Position numbers and translations under genes: made by a program. Source: an uncultured Bacilli bacterium (lineage in GTDB: Bacteria > Bacillota_I > Bacilli_A > ML615J-28 > CAG-313). Taken from it: DNA of 64,000 nucleotides. The stretch covers positions 1-64,000 of the forward strand of contig CAKONV010000001.1 in assembly GCA_934098295.1 (NCBI GenBank), given 5' to 3'. This document shows, one piece after another, positions 1 through 8,957 of the stretch (its first letter is position 1; every line of letters begins with the position of its first letter). A model generated the notes under the pieces. That model was given only the letters and a program-made list of their open reading frames with translations. It did not search any database and was not told where the DNA came from.

Positions 1-720
1 GGATTTTCAAGATCAAATAACTTAGCATTAGCTCCATCATAGATACGGATTAATTTACCATATTTATCTAATACAATAGCAACACCAAAACCATTACATA
101 CGATTGTTTCTTCATTTAAATCTTTAGTATAAACTATCATTTTTTGTTTAGCAACTAAATCAGAAGTTAAAAGTTTATTAATTGTATAAGTACCGTCTTC
201 GGCCTTAAATGATTTACCATTAATACTAAATTCTAATGAATTTTCTAAGAATTCAAATCCTGTTAAAGTAGCAACTTTTCCTAAAGATCCGTTAGTTCTA
301 AGACCTAATCCGAAGGCTCTAGGGCTACCTTCTTGATTTTTACCATCATTAGGGAAAATTATTAAAGTTTCTTCTTCTGTTAAACTCTTATAAGCTACTA
401 CTGCATAATCATTACCTGTAAATCCAGCATTAGTTTTTCCATTTGGATTTTCAAGATCAAATAACTTAGCATTAGCTCCATCATAGATACGGATTAATTT
501 ACCATATTTATCTAATACAATGGCAACACCAAAACCATTACATACGATTGTTTCTTCATTTAAATCTTTAGTATAAACTATCATTTTTTGACTAGCAACT
601 AAATTAGCAGCTAAGATTTTATTAATTGTATAAGTTCCTTCTTCAGCTGTAAAGGTTTTACCATTAATACTAAATGTTAAGCTTGAAGTTTTAAAATCAA
701 GACCAGTAATAGTTACTTTT
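1..720 (-). repeat. Tandem 444-bp coding repeat in the lipoprotein gene
   Basis: Position 1 aligns with position 445, a period of 444 bases (148 codons). The first 145 or so bases of each copy differ at about one position; similarity then drops gradually to about position 276 (720 in the second copy), where only protein-level resemblance remains. The repeat unit carries the IYDGANAKLFDLEN segment. The left copy is cut by the window edge, so the copy number is unknown. Confidence 0.9.
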
Positions 721-2240
721 TCACCATAATTACGGTTATTAAGCAAGAATTTACGAGAACCGCCTTCAGCACTATTTATTGTTGTATGAGGAGCAACAAC
801 TAGAGTATAACCACCAGCTTTAGCTTCATCATAAGCATCTTTTAAATAAGTTGTTGGATTGCAAGTTTCTGTATCAACTTCTGGTTTTAAAGTGTGATGT
901 TCTTTAGTGAATTTTCTACCATTAGCACCATCATAAATACAAACAATTTGACCATATTCATCTAATAGTAAAGCAACACCATGACCATTTGCAGGTAAGC
1001 TTTCACCATCTTTTAATTTATAATTAGGTGTATAAATAATATATGCATAGTTTCCAACACTCGTTAAATCTTTATCGATAGCAACATTTTCTGCTAAAAC
1101 AATATGACTTTGATCGCCAATCGTTACCGTAACGCATTTTTCTTTTCCTAATACACTAACAACTCTTGTAAAGTATGTATCAAGTTTACCATCAGTTGTC
1201 TTTAATTTAAATATGTATTCGCCTTCTTTAGAAGCATCAAAACCACCGTTGTCTAGGATTTCAACATCAGTTATTTTAACATCATCAGCTAATTCAAATG
1301 TGCCATTATCATCAGTTATATCTAATCCTGCTAAAACTAATGCATTTATATCAACATTTGTGCTGTTTATAGCAACATAAACTGTTGTATTGCCACTAAC
1401 TGTTGGAGCTTGATTAACATAAGGTGTAATTACTTCCTTAGAATCTGCCCAGAATAATTTAACACAATTACCATATTCATAGATAACGTTATAATTCATA
1501 AAGCTTCTACCATCAGTATCAGCAGTAGTACCAGCATAATTAGGTTGAATTACAATTGCATAACCAAGTGAAGGAATTACCAAATTTTGAGCAAAAGCTG
1601 AAGCTACTGTTATTTCATCATCAAATTTTGTAACTGTTGAGCCAGAACGTGTTGGATTTTTCTCATTTACTAATTTACTATTAGCACCATCACGGCCTTC
1701 TATAACTTTACCATTATGATCTATAACGGCTGAAACACCATATCCACCTTCTACTGATAATGTGATATCATGATCAGTATTATTATGGAAAACGCCACTT
1801 TGTTTTGTTAAATTAGTATCTTCACTTAATTCAACATATAAATCATGTTTAAAACTAATTGTTGTTCCTTGCCATTTTTGTTCGCCTAATTTATTAGTTC
1901 TAACCTCTAAAGTTAGTTGTGATAATGGCGCAAGAACTCTAATTGTTCTTTTTGCGGTTGCTTCTAAATTACTAGAATTTACAGCTTTATAAGTAATTTC
2001 ATAAGTTCCGACAACAGTAGAATCAAATCCACCATCATCAACAACTGTTACTTTTACTTCTTTGTCAACTTCATCGGTTGCACTAACACCGAATAATAAG
2101 TCAACTTCTTCGCCAGCATAAATTTCAACCACTTCAGGATCTACTTTAATAACTGGCGCTTTGCTTACAGGTGTGTCATTTACACACGCAACTAAGGTAA
2201 GCGTAATTAACATTGTTAAAACAAATAATAATTTTTTCAT
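1..2240 (-). CDS. Surface lipoprotein with Ig-like domains and repeated modules (C-terminus beyond left edge)
   Basis: The reading frame is open from the ATG at 2240 to the window edge (746 codons seen, no stop). A type II signal peptide with lipobox LVAC (Cys19) follows MKK, so the product should be anchored outside the membrane. Residues about 25-110 and 250-350 look like bacterial Ig-like domains of the DUF5011 kind, each with a DDGGFD or DNGGFD turn. Between and after them at least four copies of a module recur, with the core GxGVAxVLDxYGKxIRIYDGAN. The last two copies are almost identical at DNA level. The start has a strong SD (AAGGAGG, 7 bases upstream), 19 bases after the GHL10 gene, so it is probably the last known member of the nanE operon. 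I infer a glycan-binding or adhesive role; the function is unknown. Confidence 0.85.
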   Translation of the reverse strand, partial: MKKLLFVLTMLITLTLVACVNDTPVSKAPVIKVDPEVVEIYAGEEVDLLFGVSATDEVDKEVKVTVVDDGGFDSTVVGTYEITYKAVNSSNLEATAKRTIRVLAPLSQLTLEVRTNKLGEQKWQGTTISFKHDLYVELSEDTNLTKQSGVFHNNTDHDITLSVEGGYGVSAVIDHNGKVIEGRDGANSKLVNEKNPTRSGSTVTKFDDEITVASAFAQNLVIPSLGYAIVIQPNYAGTTADTDGRSFMNYNVIYEYGNCVKLFWADSKEVITPYVNQAPTVSGNTTVYVAINSTNVDINALVLAGLDITDDNGTFELADDVKITDVEILDNGGFDASKEGEYIFKLKTTDGKLDTYFTRVVSVLGKEKCVTVTIGDQSHIVLAENVAIDKDLTSVGNYAYIIYTPNYKLKDGESLPANGHGVALLLDEYGQIVCIYDGANGRKFTKEHHTLKPEVDTETCNPTTYLKDAYDEAKAGGYTLVVAPHTTINSAEGGSRKFLLNNRNYGEKVTITGLDFKTSSLTFSINGKTFTAEEGTYTINKILAANLVASQKMIVYTKDLNEETIVCNGFGVAIVLDKYGKLIRIYDGANAKLFDLENPNGKTNAGFTGNDYAVVAYKSLTEEETLIIFPNDGKNQEGSPRAFGLGLRTNGSLGKVATLTGFEFLENSLEFSINGKSFKAEDGTYTINKLLTSDLVAKQKMIVYTKDLNEETIVCNGFGVAIVLDKYGKLIRIYDGANAKLFDLEN

Positions 2241-2259
2241 ACGTTCCTCCTTATGTATT

Positions 2260-5200
2260 TTATTTGTTATTCATTCGTTTTTTTCTCATTAAGACTATTA
2301 TTGTAGCACCTAAACCAGCTACAAGACCTGCACCTAATACATATGCCCACCAATAACTGCTTGTTTTTGGATTAACATTGTTATTGTTGTTATTATCGTT
2401 ATTATTTTTATTATCATCTTTATTTTCAACCATTGTTATGCCATCTTCATTAACAATTGGATGTTGCGGATATTTTTCAGGATCCCATTCCTTAGAATCA
2501 ATTAAAGAACGAGAAATTTTAGTTTCTAAAACATTATATAAATATTTTAAATTTTCTGTTAATCTTTGTCCGGCATACCCTTTAGCATACTTACTAACAC
2601 CTTTTGAATATAATGAAAGAATGCGTTGTTGCACTTTATATATTTCGACAGTTGTTGAAGTAGGCATTTGTAAGATTTCATTAAATTGTTCAATTAAACT
2701 TTGTTTTTGTTCTTCACTCATAAGATTAGCTTTAATGTATAAACGCTCACACTTACTAATAATATCATCAAAACTAGCTTTAAGAACTTTATCAACATCA
2801 GCATGTGGTAATACTGAACTAGTAGAATTAACACCAGCTTTTAAAACATTTTGAACATCTTCATGACCAATTATTTGCGTAGAACAGAAGATAACATAAC
2901 CATATGAACCAGCTTTAAAAGCCGATACAATCTGTTCGGTATTTCGATAAGCTGGCAAACCACTATAGCTTGAAGCCAATCCTGCGTAATAATATGAATT
3001 ATTACCTGCCGATAAAATCATTTGATTAACGTTTGATAGGACATCTGTGGCATCTGTATAATAAGCCATTGGCGTAGCGATATCTATCCACCCTTTTTCA
3101 ATCCACGATTTCCAATCTTGTTTTTTATTATTAATGGAATCACTAAGTGATGCAAATACAGATGTTGATAATTTTATTTTCTTCACATCTTTTACTTCTG
3201 TTTTAATTCTTTTTACATAATCACTAATTATATTTGTTCGATATGAAACCCATTCTTCATAATTCTTTTGAGCTTCTTCCTTGCCACCAAACAAATAATT
3301 TTCATCAAATAATTGTTTGAACTTTTTAGCCATTTTACTACGATCATTCTTTTGAGCACTTGTAAAAGTTAATCCTTTTAAATTTCCAAAATTTTTCATA
3401 GCAGCAATGGTATAACCAACATCTTCAGTTTCATCCGAAACGGGGTAACGAATATAATCTAAGTTTAAACCAGCTAGGGTAGGAATTTTTTCAAACATAT
3501 CAAGATAATAATTTATCAAACTATCTTGAACATCTTTATTAGCAGGATCTAAGAATATATAGAGACCACCTTCATTTTTTTGAATATAGGTATCATCATT
3601 ATTATACAAAATCCATTCTGGATGTTTTTTAAGAACAGCTACATCATTAAGAGTTCCAACATAAAAATTTTCAACCCATGCATGTACTTCGATATCGTAT
3701 TTAGCAGCTACTGCTACAAAACAACTCAAATAATCATCATACATTGTATCACCATTTTTATATGGTCCTACAAATTTAGGATTATATGGGAAAAGTTCTT
3801 CATATTTACTTTTAAACATTGAATAACCGTTATAAAATGATTCTACAAAGACAAGATTAATACCAATCTCATGATATAGTTTTAATGTACTATCAATTTC
3901 ATCATAGTTCATTTCAATTGGTCGATGCCATACGGCTTTAGAAGCAACTGCTTTCGATTCACTCGATGTAGCTATTAATAAATGTGTATATTTTTCAATT
4001 TCTAATTGATAAGAATTATATACCATTAATTTATTTAAACGTTCTTTTTCACTCCAATTATTATCTTCAAGTAAAGTTTCTATTTCATTTTTAACTTTTT
4101 CTAGGTCATTAAGTTTCTCTTCTAATACCTTAATGTAAGTATTTAGCTCTTCATCATTAATATCATATAGTTGTTTAATTTTAGTATTAGCATCATTTAT
4201 GGCATTTTTAACATCTAAAACTAAGTTTTCATAATAACTATTTAAAGTTGTTGATATTTTATATGTCTTAGTATCTTCATTTAGCTCAATACTAGCCCCA
4301 AGTACAATATTAGATCTAATAAAATCGCGACCTTTACCATGTCCACTTATTACATATCCGCCTTCTGGTATTGAAGAAACATTTACGTTTAATTCAACGA
4401 CAACGCCATTTTTATCAACAGCAGCTTCATATCCATAAATATTTGTACCAGTACCACTAGCACCATTGTAAGACCAACCAAATTTATAAATTATTGTTTG
4501 ATTTTCTCCACGATAGGCTGGAAAAGGTGTAGTAGCTGTTTCCATACCTTTAGGATTTTCTTCTTTTGTAGGATTGATGTATTGATATTCACCAACTACG
4601 GTTCCTCCAAAACGAATAAAATCAAAACCAACCATTTTTACTTCATCACCAATGTTAAATAATTCATTTTTTACTAATAATCCACGATATCCTTCACCAT
4701 AGGCACTTAAAACAAAACTATTATCTGGAATTGTTATTCCTGAATCGTCACCTGTACCAAATCCTCTAAACGATTTTACTTCAAAGGTGTTTTTATCAAA
4801 ATCATATGTACAAGTCATTTCCGTTCCGTAAATATTTGTGCCCGTTTTTTCACCGAATTGGTAATCATAATAAACAACCATTGGTGCACTTCTTGTGGTA
4901 TTGGTATTATCAATAATGATTCTTGCTCCTTTATCGGATTCCACTGCCTTTGTAGGAATTGTTAATTTTGTTCCTCCAAGTACTATTTCATCATTAATTT
5001 TAAAAGATGATGCATATTTATCTTTGGGAAGCGATAAAACAAATCCACCTACAGGAATATATGTATCACCATTTCCATTAGTATTAATTTCTTTAACAAT
5101 ATATTTATTGTTTTCCATTTCACAAGCAATTTCTACATAATTTCCACTTCTTTTACTTGTTGTTGTCGGATATTCACAAGTATAAATAACATTTTCATTG

Positions 5201-5442
5201 TCACCAACACTTAAATATTTAATCTCTTGAGCATTTAAAAAACCTGAGGCCGATTCTTCATAATAAGATACGGGATTAGCAATAAAGCCTTTAATAGTGG
5301 TATTATTTACTGTTACATTAATATCAATTTTAGATAAATCTCTCGTATATTCGCCTTCCGCATGAACTTTTTGAATTATAAGAGAATTGTAAATAATCAA
5401 TACTATCGCAATTATATTTAAACTCATTAGTATTTTTTTCAT
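2260..5442 (-). CDS. Large surface-anchored GHL10 (DUF187) glycoside-hydrolase-like protein
   Basis: A 1060-residue exported protein with a signal peptide at residues 1-28 (ending KVHA). Residues about 30-400 hold three beta-rich modules with the recurring pattern GG(F/Y)V(L/I)SxxGxG followed by an IGDEV-like strand, related in style to the modules of the neighbouring lipoprotein. Residues about 405-490 are predicted coiled coil. Residues about 505-830 form the GHL10 TIM-barrel domain (PF02638, as in B. subtilis YngK), with HAWVENF (His587) and LNLDYIRYP (Asp662). The tail has an Asn-rich linker, NPKTSS, a membrane helix and RKKR, which looks like a variant sortase signal or a simple membrane anchor. 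The start abuts the upstream stop, with a GGAGG SD inside that gene's end. GHL10 proteins act on glycans; the substrate here is not known. Confidence 0.88.
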   Translation of the reverse strand: MKKILMSLNIIAIVLIIYNSLIIQKVHAEGEYTRDLSKIDINVTVNNTTIKGFIANPVSYYEESASGFLNAQEIKYLSVGDNENVIYTCEYPTTTSKRSGNYVEIACEMENNKYIVKEINTNGNGDTYIPVGGFVLSLPKDKYASSFKINDEIVLGGTKLTIPTKAVESDKGARIIIDNTNTTRSAPMVVYYDYQFGEKTGTNIYGTEMTCTYDFDKNTFEVKSFRGFGTGDDSGITIPDNSFVLSAYGEGYRGLLVKNELFNIGDEVKMVGFDFIRFGGTVVGEYQYINPTKEENPKGMETATTPFPAYRGENQTIIYKFGWSYNGASGTGTNIYGYEAAVDKNGVVVELNVNVSSIPEGGYVISGHGKGRDFIRSNIVLGASIELNEDTKTYKISTTLNSYYENLVLDVKNAINDANTKIKQLYDINDEELNTYIKVLEEKLNDLEKVKNEIETLLEDNNWSEKERLNKLMVYNSYQLEIEKYTHLLIATSSESKAVASKAVWHRPIEMNYDEIDSTLKLYHEIGINLVFVESFYNGYSMFKSKYEELFPYNPKFVGPYKNGDTMYDDYLSCFVAVAAKYDIEVHAWVENFYVGTLNDVAVLKKHPEWILYNNDDTYIQKNEGGLYIFLDPANKDVQDSLINYYLDMFEKIPTLAGLNLDYIRYPVSDETEDVGYTIAAMKNFGNLKGLTFTSAQKNDRSKMAKKFKQLFDENYLFGGKEEAQKNYEEWVSYRTNIISDYVKRIKTEVKDVKKIKLSTSVFASLSDSINNKKQDWKSWIEKGWIDIATPMAYYTDATDVLSNVNQMILSAGNNSYYYAGLASSYSGLPAYRNTEQIVSAFKAGSYGYVIFCSTQIIGHEDVQNVLKAGVNSTSSVLPHADVDKVLKASFDDIISKCERLYIKANLMSEEQKQSLIEQFNEILQMPTSTTVEIYKVQQRILSLYSKGVSKYAKGYAGQRLTENLKYLYNVLETKISRSLIDSKEWDPEKYPQHPIVNEDGITMVENKDDNKNNNDNNNNNNVNPKTSSYWWAYVLGAGLVAGLGATIIVLMRKKRMNNK

Positions 5443-6633
5443 TTATTTTACCTCCAAATGTGGTAAGCAATATTTTTTATCTTTAAAATATTTATTAAGT
5501 GAATCGATATAATCTTGATTTTCGAGTAACATCTGACTACCAAATATTACAATGCCATCGGATAATTTTAAAGATAAATCGATTTGTTCATATATTTGTT
5601 TTTCTGATAAATGATGATAAATACAAGACAATCCTGTGTAACAGTAAATGCCATTACTGCTATCAACCATAGCTCTTAAATTATTTTCTAACGAATTTAT
5701 ATCATCATAATAGGCCATTGGAGTCACAACATCTAAATATTTATTTTCTAACCAAGTTGTAAAATCCTGTTTTTTAGTTATATACGATTCATTTTGATTA
5801 GGAAATACAGCTGTCGATAAAATAATTTTGGAATTAATAGTTTTAACCATCGTTCGAACATCTTTTACAAAAGTAGTTATTTTATTAGCACGATAACTTA
5901 TCCATTTATTATAATTGGCTTTTACGATATCTTTAAAATTTATTTCATTTGTCTGCTCAATATTTAATTCTTTTAAGAATTCTTCTTTAGCTATATCGGT
6001 ATAACCAGTGTCTTTGTCTAAACTAGAAACAGGATATCTAATATAATCTAAATTTAATCCAGCTAGATCTTGATTATTTTCTAATAATTCTTTGTATACA
6101 TTAATTAAAAAAGAAGTTACCTCACTATTAGCTGGATCTAGAAATATGTAACCATTTCCTTCATATTGCCTACTACTACCGGTATCAGTCAATAACAGCC
6201 ACTCTTTATGGTTTTTAGTAATAGTACTTTCACTGATACCAATGTAAAAATCTTCTACCCAAGCATGAACTTCAATATTTCTTTTTTTGGCCTCACTGAC
6301 AAATGCTGATAAATAGTCACGATAACCATCATATTGATATTTACTCAAAGAAGTATAATAAGGTAAATAATTAGATTTATAAATTGCCATACCATGATAA
6401 ACGGTTTCTAAATAAACAATATTAATTCCGCATTTTTGAAATGAATCTAAAGTATTTTTGATACCTTCTAAGTTAGTTTCCGTGCCTAAAACATTAGGTC
6501 GATGCCAGATTCCTACCGCAATTTTTTCTTTTGTTTCATTATCATTATTCATATTATTATCCTCCATACAACTACTAATAGCAAGCAAACCAATTACAAC
6601 TACTAATAATAATATATTTTTAATCTTTGACAT
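5443..6633 (-). CDS. GHL10 (DUF187) family lipoprotein, glycoside-hydrolase-like
   Basis: A 396-residue lipoprotein with lipobox ISSC (Cys22). The rest is a single GHL10 barrel, clearly paralogous to the catalytic domain of the downstream 1060-residue protein: IWHRPN start, HAWVEDFYIG (His123), IFLDPAN, LNLDYIRYP (Asp196) and VVTPMAYY are shared. It lacks the N-terminal modules and C-terminal anchor, so the pair looks like a stand-alone and a modular version of one enzyme. Its start overlaps the DUF4127 gene by 14 bases and its stop directly abuts the next start, implying translational coupling. The likely role is cutting extracellular glycan or peptidoglycan-like material, inferred from family and context. 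Confidence 0.88.
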   Translation of the reverse strand: MSKIKNILLLVVVIGLLAISSCMEDNNMNNDNETKEKIAVGIWHRPNVLGTETNLEGIKNTLDSFQKCGINIVYLETVYHGMAIYKSNYLPYYTSLSKYQYDGYRDYLSAFVSEAKKRNIEVHAWVEDFYIGISESTITKNHKEWLLLTDTGSSRQYEGNGYIFLDPANSEVTSFLINVYKELLENNQDLAGLNLDYIRYPVSSLDKDTGYTDIAKEEFLKELNIEQTNEINFKDIVKANYNKWISYRANKITTFVKDVRTMVKTINSKIILSTAVFPNQNESYITKKQDFTTWLENKYLDVVTPMAYYDDINSLENNLRAMVDSSNGIYCYTGLSCIYHHLSEKQIYEQIDLSLKLSDGIVIFGSQMLLENQDYIDSLNKYFKDKKYCLPHLEVK

Positions 6634-8089
6634 ATTTTAACTCCAAAAAGATTTCAAACATTCGATGCCATGGCATAGTTAAGTTTTTAATTTCATATCT
6701 TTGATTCAACACTGGTAAATTAGTTTTTGCAGATAATGTCAATGATTGAGCAATTAAATTTGCCACTTCTCCTTTTTCTTTTTTAACATCAAAATAATTA
6801 TATCCTAACTTTGGCAATTCATAATTGGTAATTCTAAAGCGTTCTTCACCTTGATACAAGCAATCATCATACAATCTTTCTGCTAAAAACATCTTAAGAC
6901 TAGGAATATTTTTAAAATATGATGATATAGTAGTTGCCGCAATCACAGTTCCTAAAGAATTTGAAGAAGTATTCCATCCTGCATAAGCATCTAAAGAAAA
7001 TATATCAATTTCTTTACTTAAAAGTTGTAAATATTTTAAATTTCCGCCATTTACATAATACTTGTCAACTAATCCAATTGTTTTTTCTTTTTTTATCGTA
7101 TTTTTAATTCTTTCCACTTGTTTAATTGCGACATCTATATCTAAGATGCTTTTTTCTTTCTTACTCGCTTCCAATTGTTGATACTTATCATAGTTTGCAA
7201 ATAGAATAATATCAGCTTTTTCAGGTATAGTTGTTAACTTATTACCAGAAACTATAATTTGTTTAAAAACTGTATCTTTTAGGGAAACGTTTTCATATGC
7301 TGGTACTAAATTTTGGGATTCCTGATACATATAATCTACATATATCATCTTACTATCATTTTCTAATGTGTTAATACTTCTTGAGATTAAGCTCATACCA
7401 ACTTCATCAGCGCCAGGATAAATTAAAACATCATAATTATTATCTTCTATTTCTTTAAATATTTTTCTTTTATCCATCGTTGTAAAACCAAATGGTGAAG
7501 AATCATCTTGAGGAATACATAAAAAATCAATTGTATCAGTCATTTTTAATACATCTAAAATGATATCAAAATTAGTCTTACGTCTTTTTAAATAATCATC
7601 TAAATAAGGGGCAACTTTTTCTTTTATTGTTAAAGGAATTTCTTCTCCTTTATCCATTTTTACGCCAAATTCATAAATTTCTTTACCACATATTTTGTAA
7701 TAGTCTGGTTCTTCATCACTAGATGAATAAGCAGGACAGCGCATTATTAAAACAAAACAATATAAAATTAAATTTTTGTTAATTTTTTTTATTTCTTTTA
7801 GTAAAGAAAGCCGCATTTTTATTTCTTCATATGATAAGTGATGAAGACGAGAGGGAACAATTCCTCCATATAATAGTTGATCTAATGAGATTACCGCTAT
7901 TTTCGCATTTTTTGCATTTTCCAATAAAAATTTTTTTATTTCTTCAAACTTAGAAGGATTTTTTTTCTTTCCCAAAACATTTTTATTAGGTGTAAGCAAG
8001 TTATACTTTGGATTTCCATTTAAAAGTTTTAAGGGAAAATAATAGTTACATGGTCTTTCATCTAAAGGCAAATATAATATATTATTCAT
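6620..8089 (-). CDS. DUF4127 family protein
   Basis: A 489-residue cytoplasmic-looking protein (no signal peptide or membrane helix). It begins with YLPLDERPCN, the hallmark N-terminus of DUF4127 (PF13552), followed by VISLDQLLYGGIVPSR and later LSLISRSIN and DAYAGWNTSSNSLGT, all typical of the family. No reaction is established that I know of. It overlaps nanE by 8 bases and the GHL10 lipoprotein by 14 bases, so it is co-translated with amino-sugar and glycan genes. The context suggests a step in intracellular handling of an oligosaccharide released by the GHL10 proteins; that is inference. Confidence 0.9.
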   Translation of the reverse strand: MNNILYLPLDERPCNYYFPLKLLNGNPKYNLLTPNKNVLGKKKNPSKFEEIKKFLLENAKNAKIAVISLDQLLYGGIVPSRLHHLSYEEIKMRLSLLKEIKKINKNLILYCFVLIMRCPAYSSSDEEPDYYKICGKEIYEFGVKMDKGEEIPLTIKEKVAPYLDDYLKRRKTNFDIILDVLKMTDTIDFLCIPQDDSSPFGFTTMDKRKIFKEIEDNNYDVLIYPGADEVGMSLISRSINTLENDSKMIYVDYMYQESQNLVPAYENVSLKDTVFKQIIVSGNKLTTIPEKADIILFANYDKYQQLEASKKEKSILDIDVAIKQVERIKNTIKKEKTIGLVDKYYVNGGNLKYLQLLSKEIDIFSLDAYAGWNTSSNSLGTVIAATTISSYFKNIPSLKMFLAERLYDDCLYQGEERFRITNYELPKLGYNYFDVKKEKGEVANLIAQSLTLSAKTNLPVLNQRYEIKNLTMPWHRMFEIFLELKYVKD

Positions 8090-8762
8090 TAGTTAACTCC
8101 AATGATTTTAATAAATGTTCTGTTATTACTTTTGGTCTTGTTATAGCAGATCCTACCACAACGGCGTAAGGATTAACTTTGGATACTAATTCCATTTGAC
8201 CAGCTTCAAAAAATCCACCTTCTGCAATTATTTTAGCGTGTTTAGTTTTAGATTTCACTTCTTTAACAAAAGAAATATCTGGTAATACTACATTTTTAGT
8301 ATCATCTGTATATCCTCTCATAGTAGTTGAAATATAATCAAATCCAAGTTTATCGGCATTTATAGCATCTTCAATCGTAGCAACATCAGCCATTAAATAT
8401 TTATCTGGTGCAATACTTCTTGCATAATTATATAGTTCTTCTAGAGTTAGATTACCAGGACGTTTTCTTAAAGTCGCATCCATACATAAAACATCACATT
8501 TCGTTTTACTTAAACGTTCAACATCTTCTTTAGTCGGTGTAATGTAAATTTGACTATCTGGGTAAGTTTCTTTTACTAAACCGATTATCGGCAAATCTAC
8601 TCTTTTTTTAATAGCATCTATATCATCTATTAAACATCTAATACCGCAAGCTCCCCCTTCTTTAGCGGCTAATGCGAATAAATCCATTATATTATAGCCA
8701 TATAAAGGTTCTCCTTTAACAGCTTGACAAGATACTATTAAACCTCTTTTTAATTCACTCAT
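8082..8762 (-). CDS. nanE: N-acetylmannosamine-6-phosphate 2-epimerase
   Basis: A 226-residue TIM-barrel protein matching NanE in length and motifs: GLIVSCQA near the N-terminus, IGLVKETYPDSQIYITPT carrying the family Lys, LMADVATIEDAINADKLGFDYISTTMRGYT, and IIAEGGF in the phosphate-binding region. It converts ManNAc-6-P to GlcNAc-6-P in the cytoplasm. It is first in its operon, behind a strong promoter with a palindrome over the -35 box. No sialic-acid lyase, sialidase or ManNAc kinase of the classical nan cluster is visible here, so ManNAc may come from another glycan; the BadF-type kinase at 12722-13609 could supply the phosphate. Confidence 0.93.
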   Translation of the reverse strand: MSELKRGLIVSCQAVKGEPLYGYNIMDLFALAAKEGGACGIRCLIDDIDAIKKRVDLPIIGLVKETYPDSQIYITPTKEDVERLSKTKCDVLCMDATLRKRPGNLTLEELYNYARSIAPDKYLMADVATIEDAINADKLGFDYISTTMRGYTDDTKNVVLPDISFVKEVKSKTKHAKIIAEGGFFEAGQMELVSKVNPYAVVVGSAITRPKVITEHLLKSLELTNE

Positions 8763-8796
8763 TTTATCTTTTCACCTCATAATTGTAACTGACTAT

Positions 8797-8825
8797 ATTT
8801 TATCACTAAATATATAATTTGTCAA
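8797..8825 (-). promoter_or_regulatory. Sigma-A type promoter of the nanE operon
   Basis: Read on the minus strand: TTGACA (8820-8825), a 17-base spacer, then TAAAAT (8797-8802). The nanE start is about 35 bases further down, with an AGGTG Shine-Dalgarno. This is a near-consensus promoter. Confidence 0.85.
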
Positions 8826-8830
8826 ATTAT
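8814..8830. promoter_or_regulatory. 17-bp palindrome over the nanE -35 box, candidate RpiR operator
   Basis: ATAATTTGTCAAATTAT is a perfect palindrome around one central base and covers the whole -35 element. Upstream, 8827-8841 and 8853-8871 carry two similar ATTTTCATTTTT stretches. The manA promoter has a related palindrome with the same AATTTG/CAAATT arms. Repression or activation by the RpiR-type protein at 11864-12682 is inferred. Confidence 0.55.
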
Positions 8831-8904
8831 TTTCATTTTTTTAATTAAAAAAGAAAATAATTTTCATTTTTAAAATTATTTAGATTATACTTAAAAAAAA
8901 TAAA

Positions 8905-8953
8905 CATTAAAAAAGCAGTAATAGCAACTTATTAAAAGTATCTATTACTGCTT
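8905..8953 (-). terminator. Rho-independent terminator after the alpha-mannosidase gene
   Basis: A 12-bp perfect stem (AAGCAGTAATAG with CTATTACTGCTT) with a 17-base loop is followed on the minus strand by a T run. It ends the manA operon just past the mannosidase stop. Confidence 0.9.
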
Positions 8954-8957
8954 AAAT

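Noticed and set aside
2378..2854. Open frame on the plus strand opposite the Asn-rich and C-terminal part of the large GHL10 gene
   Set aside because: It is antisense to a well-supported gene, has no SD, and its sequence reflects the Asn-rich linker read backwards (Leu-rich).
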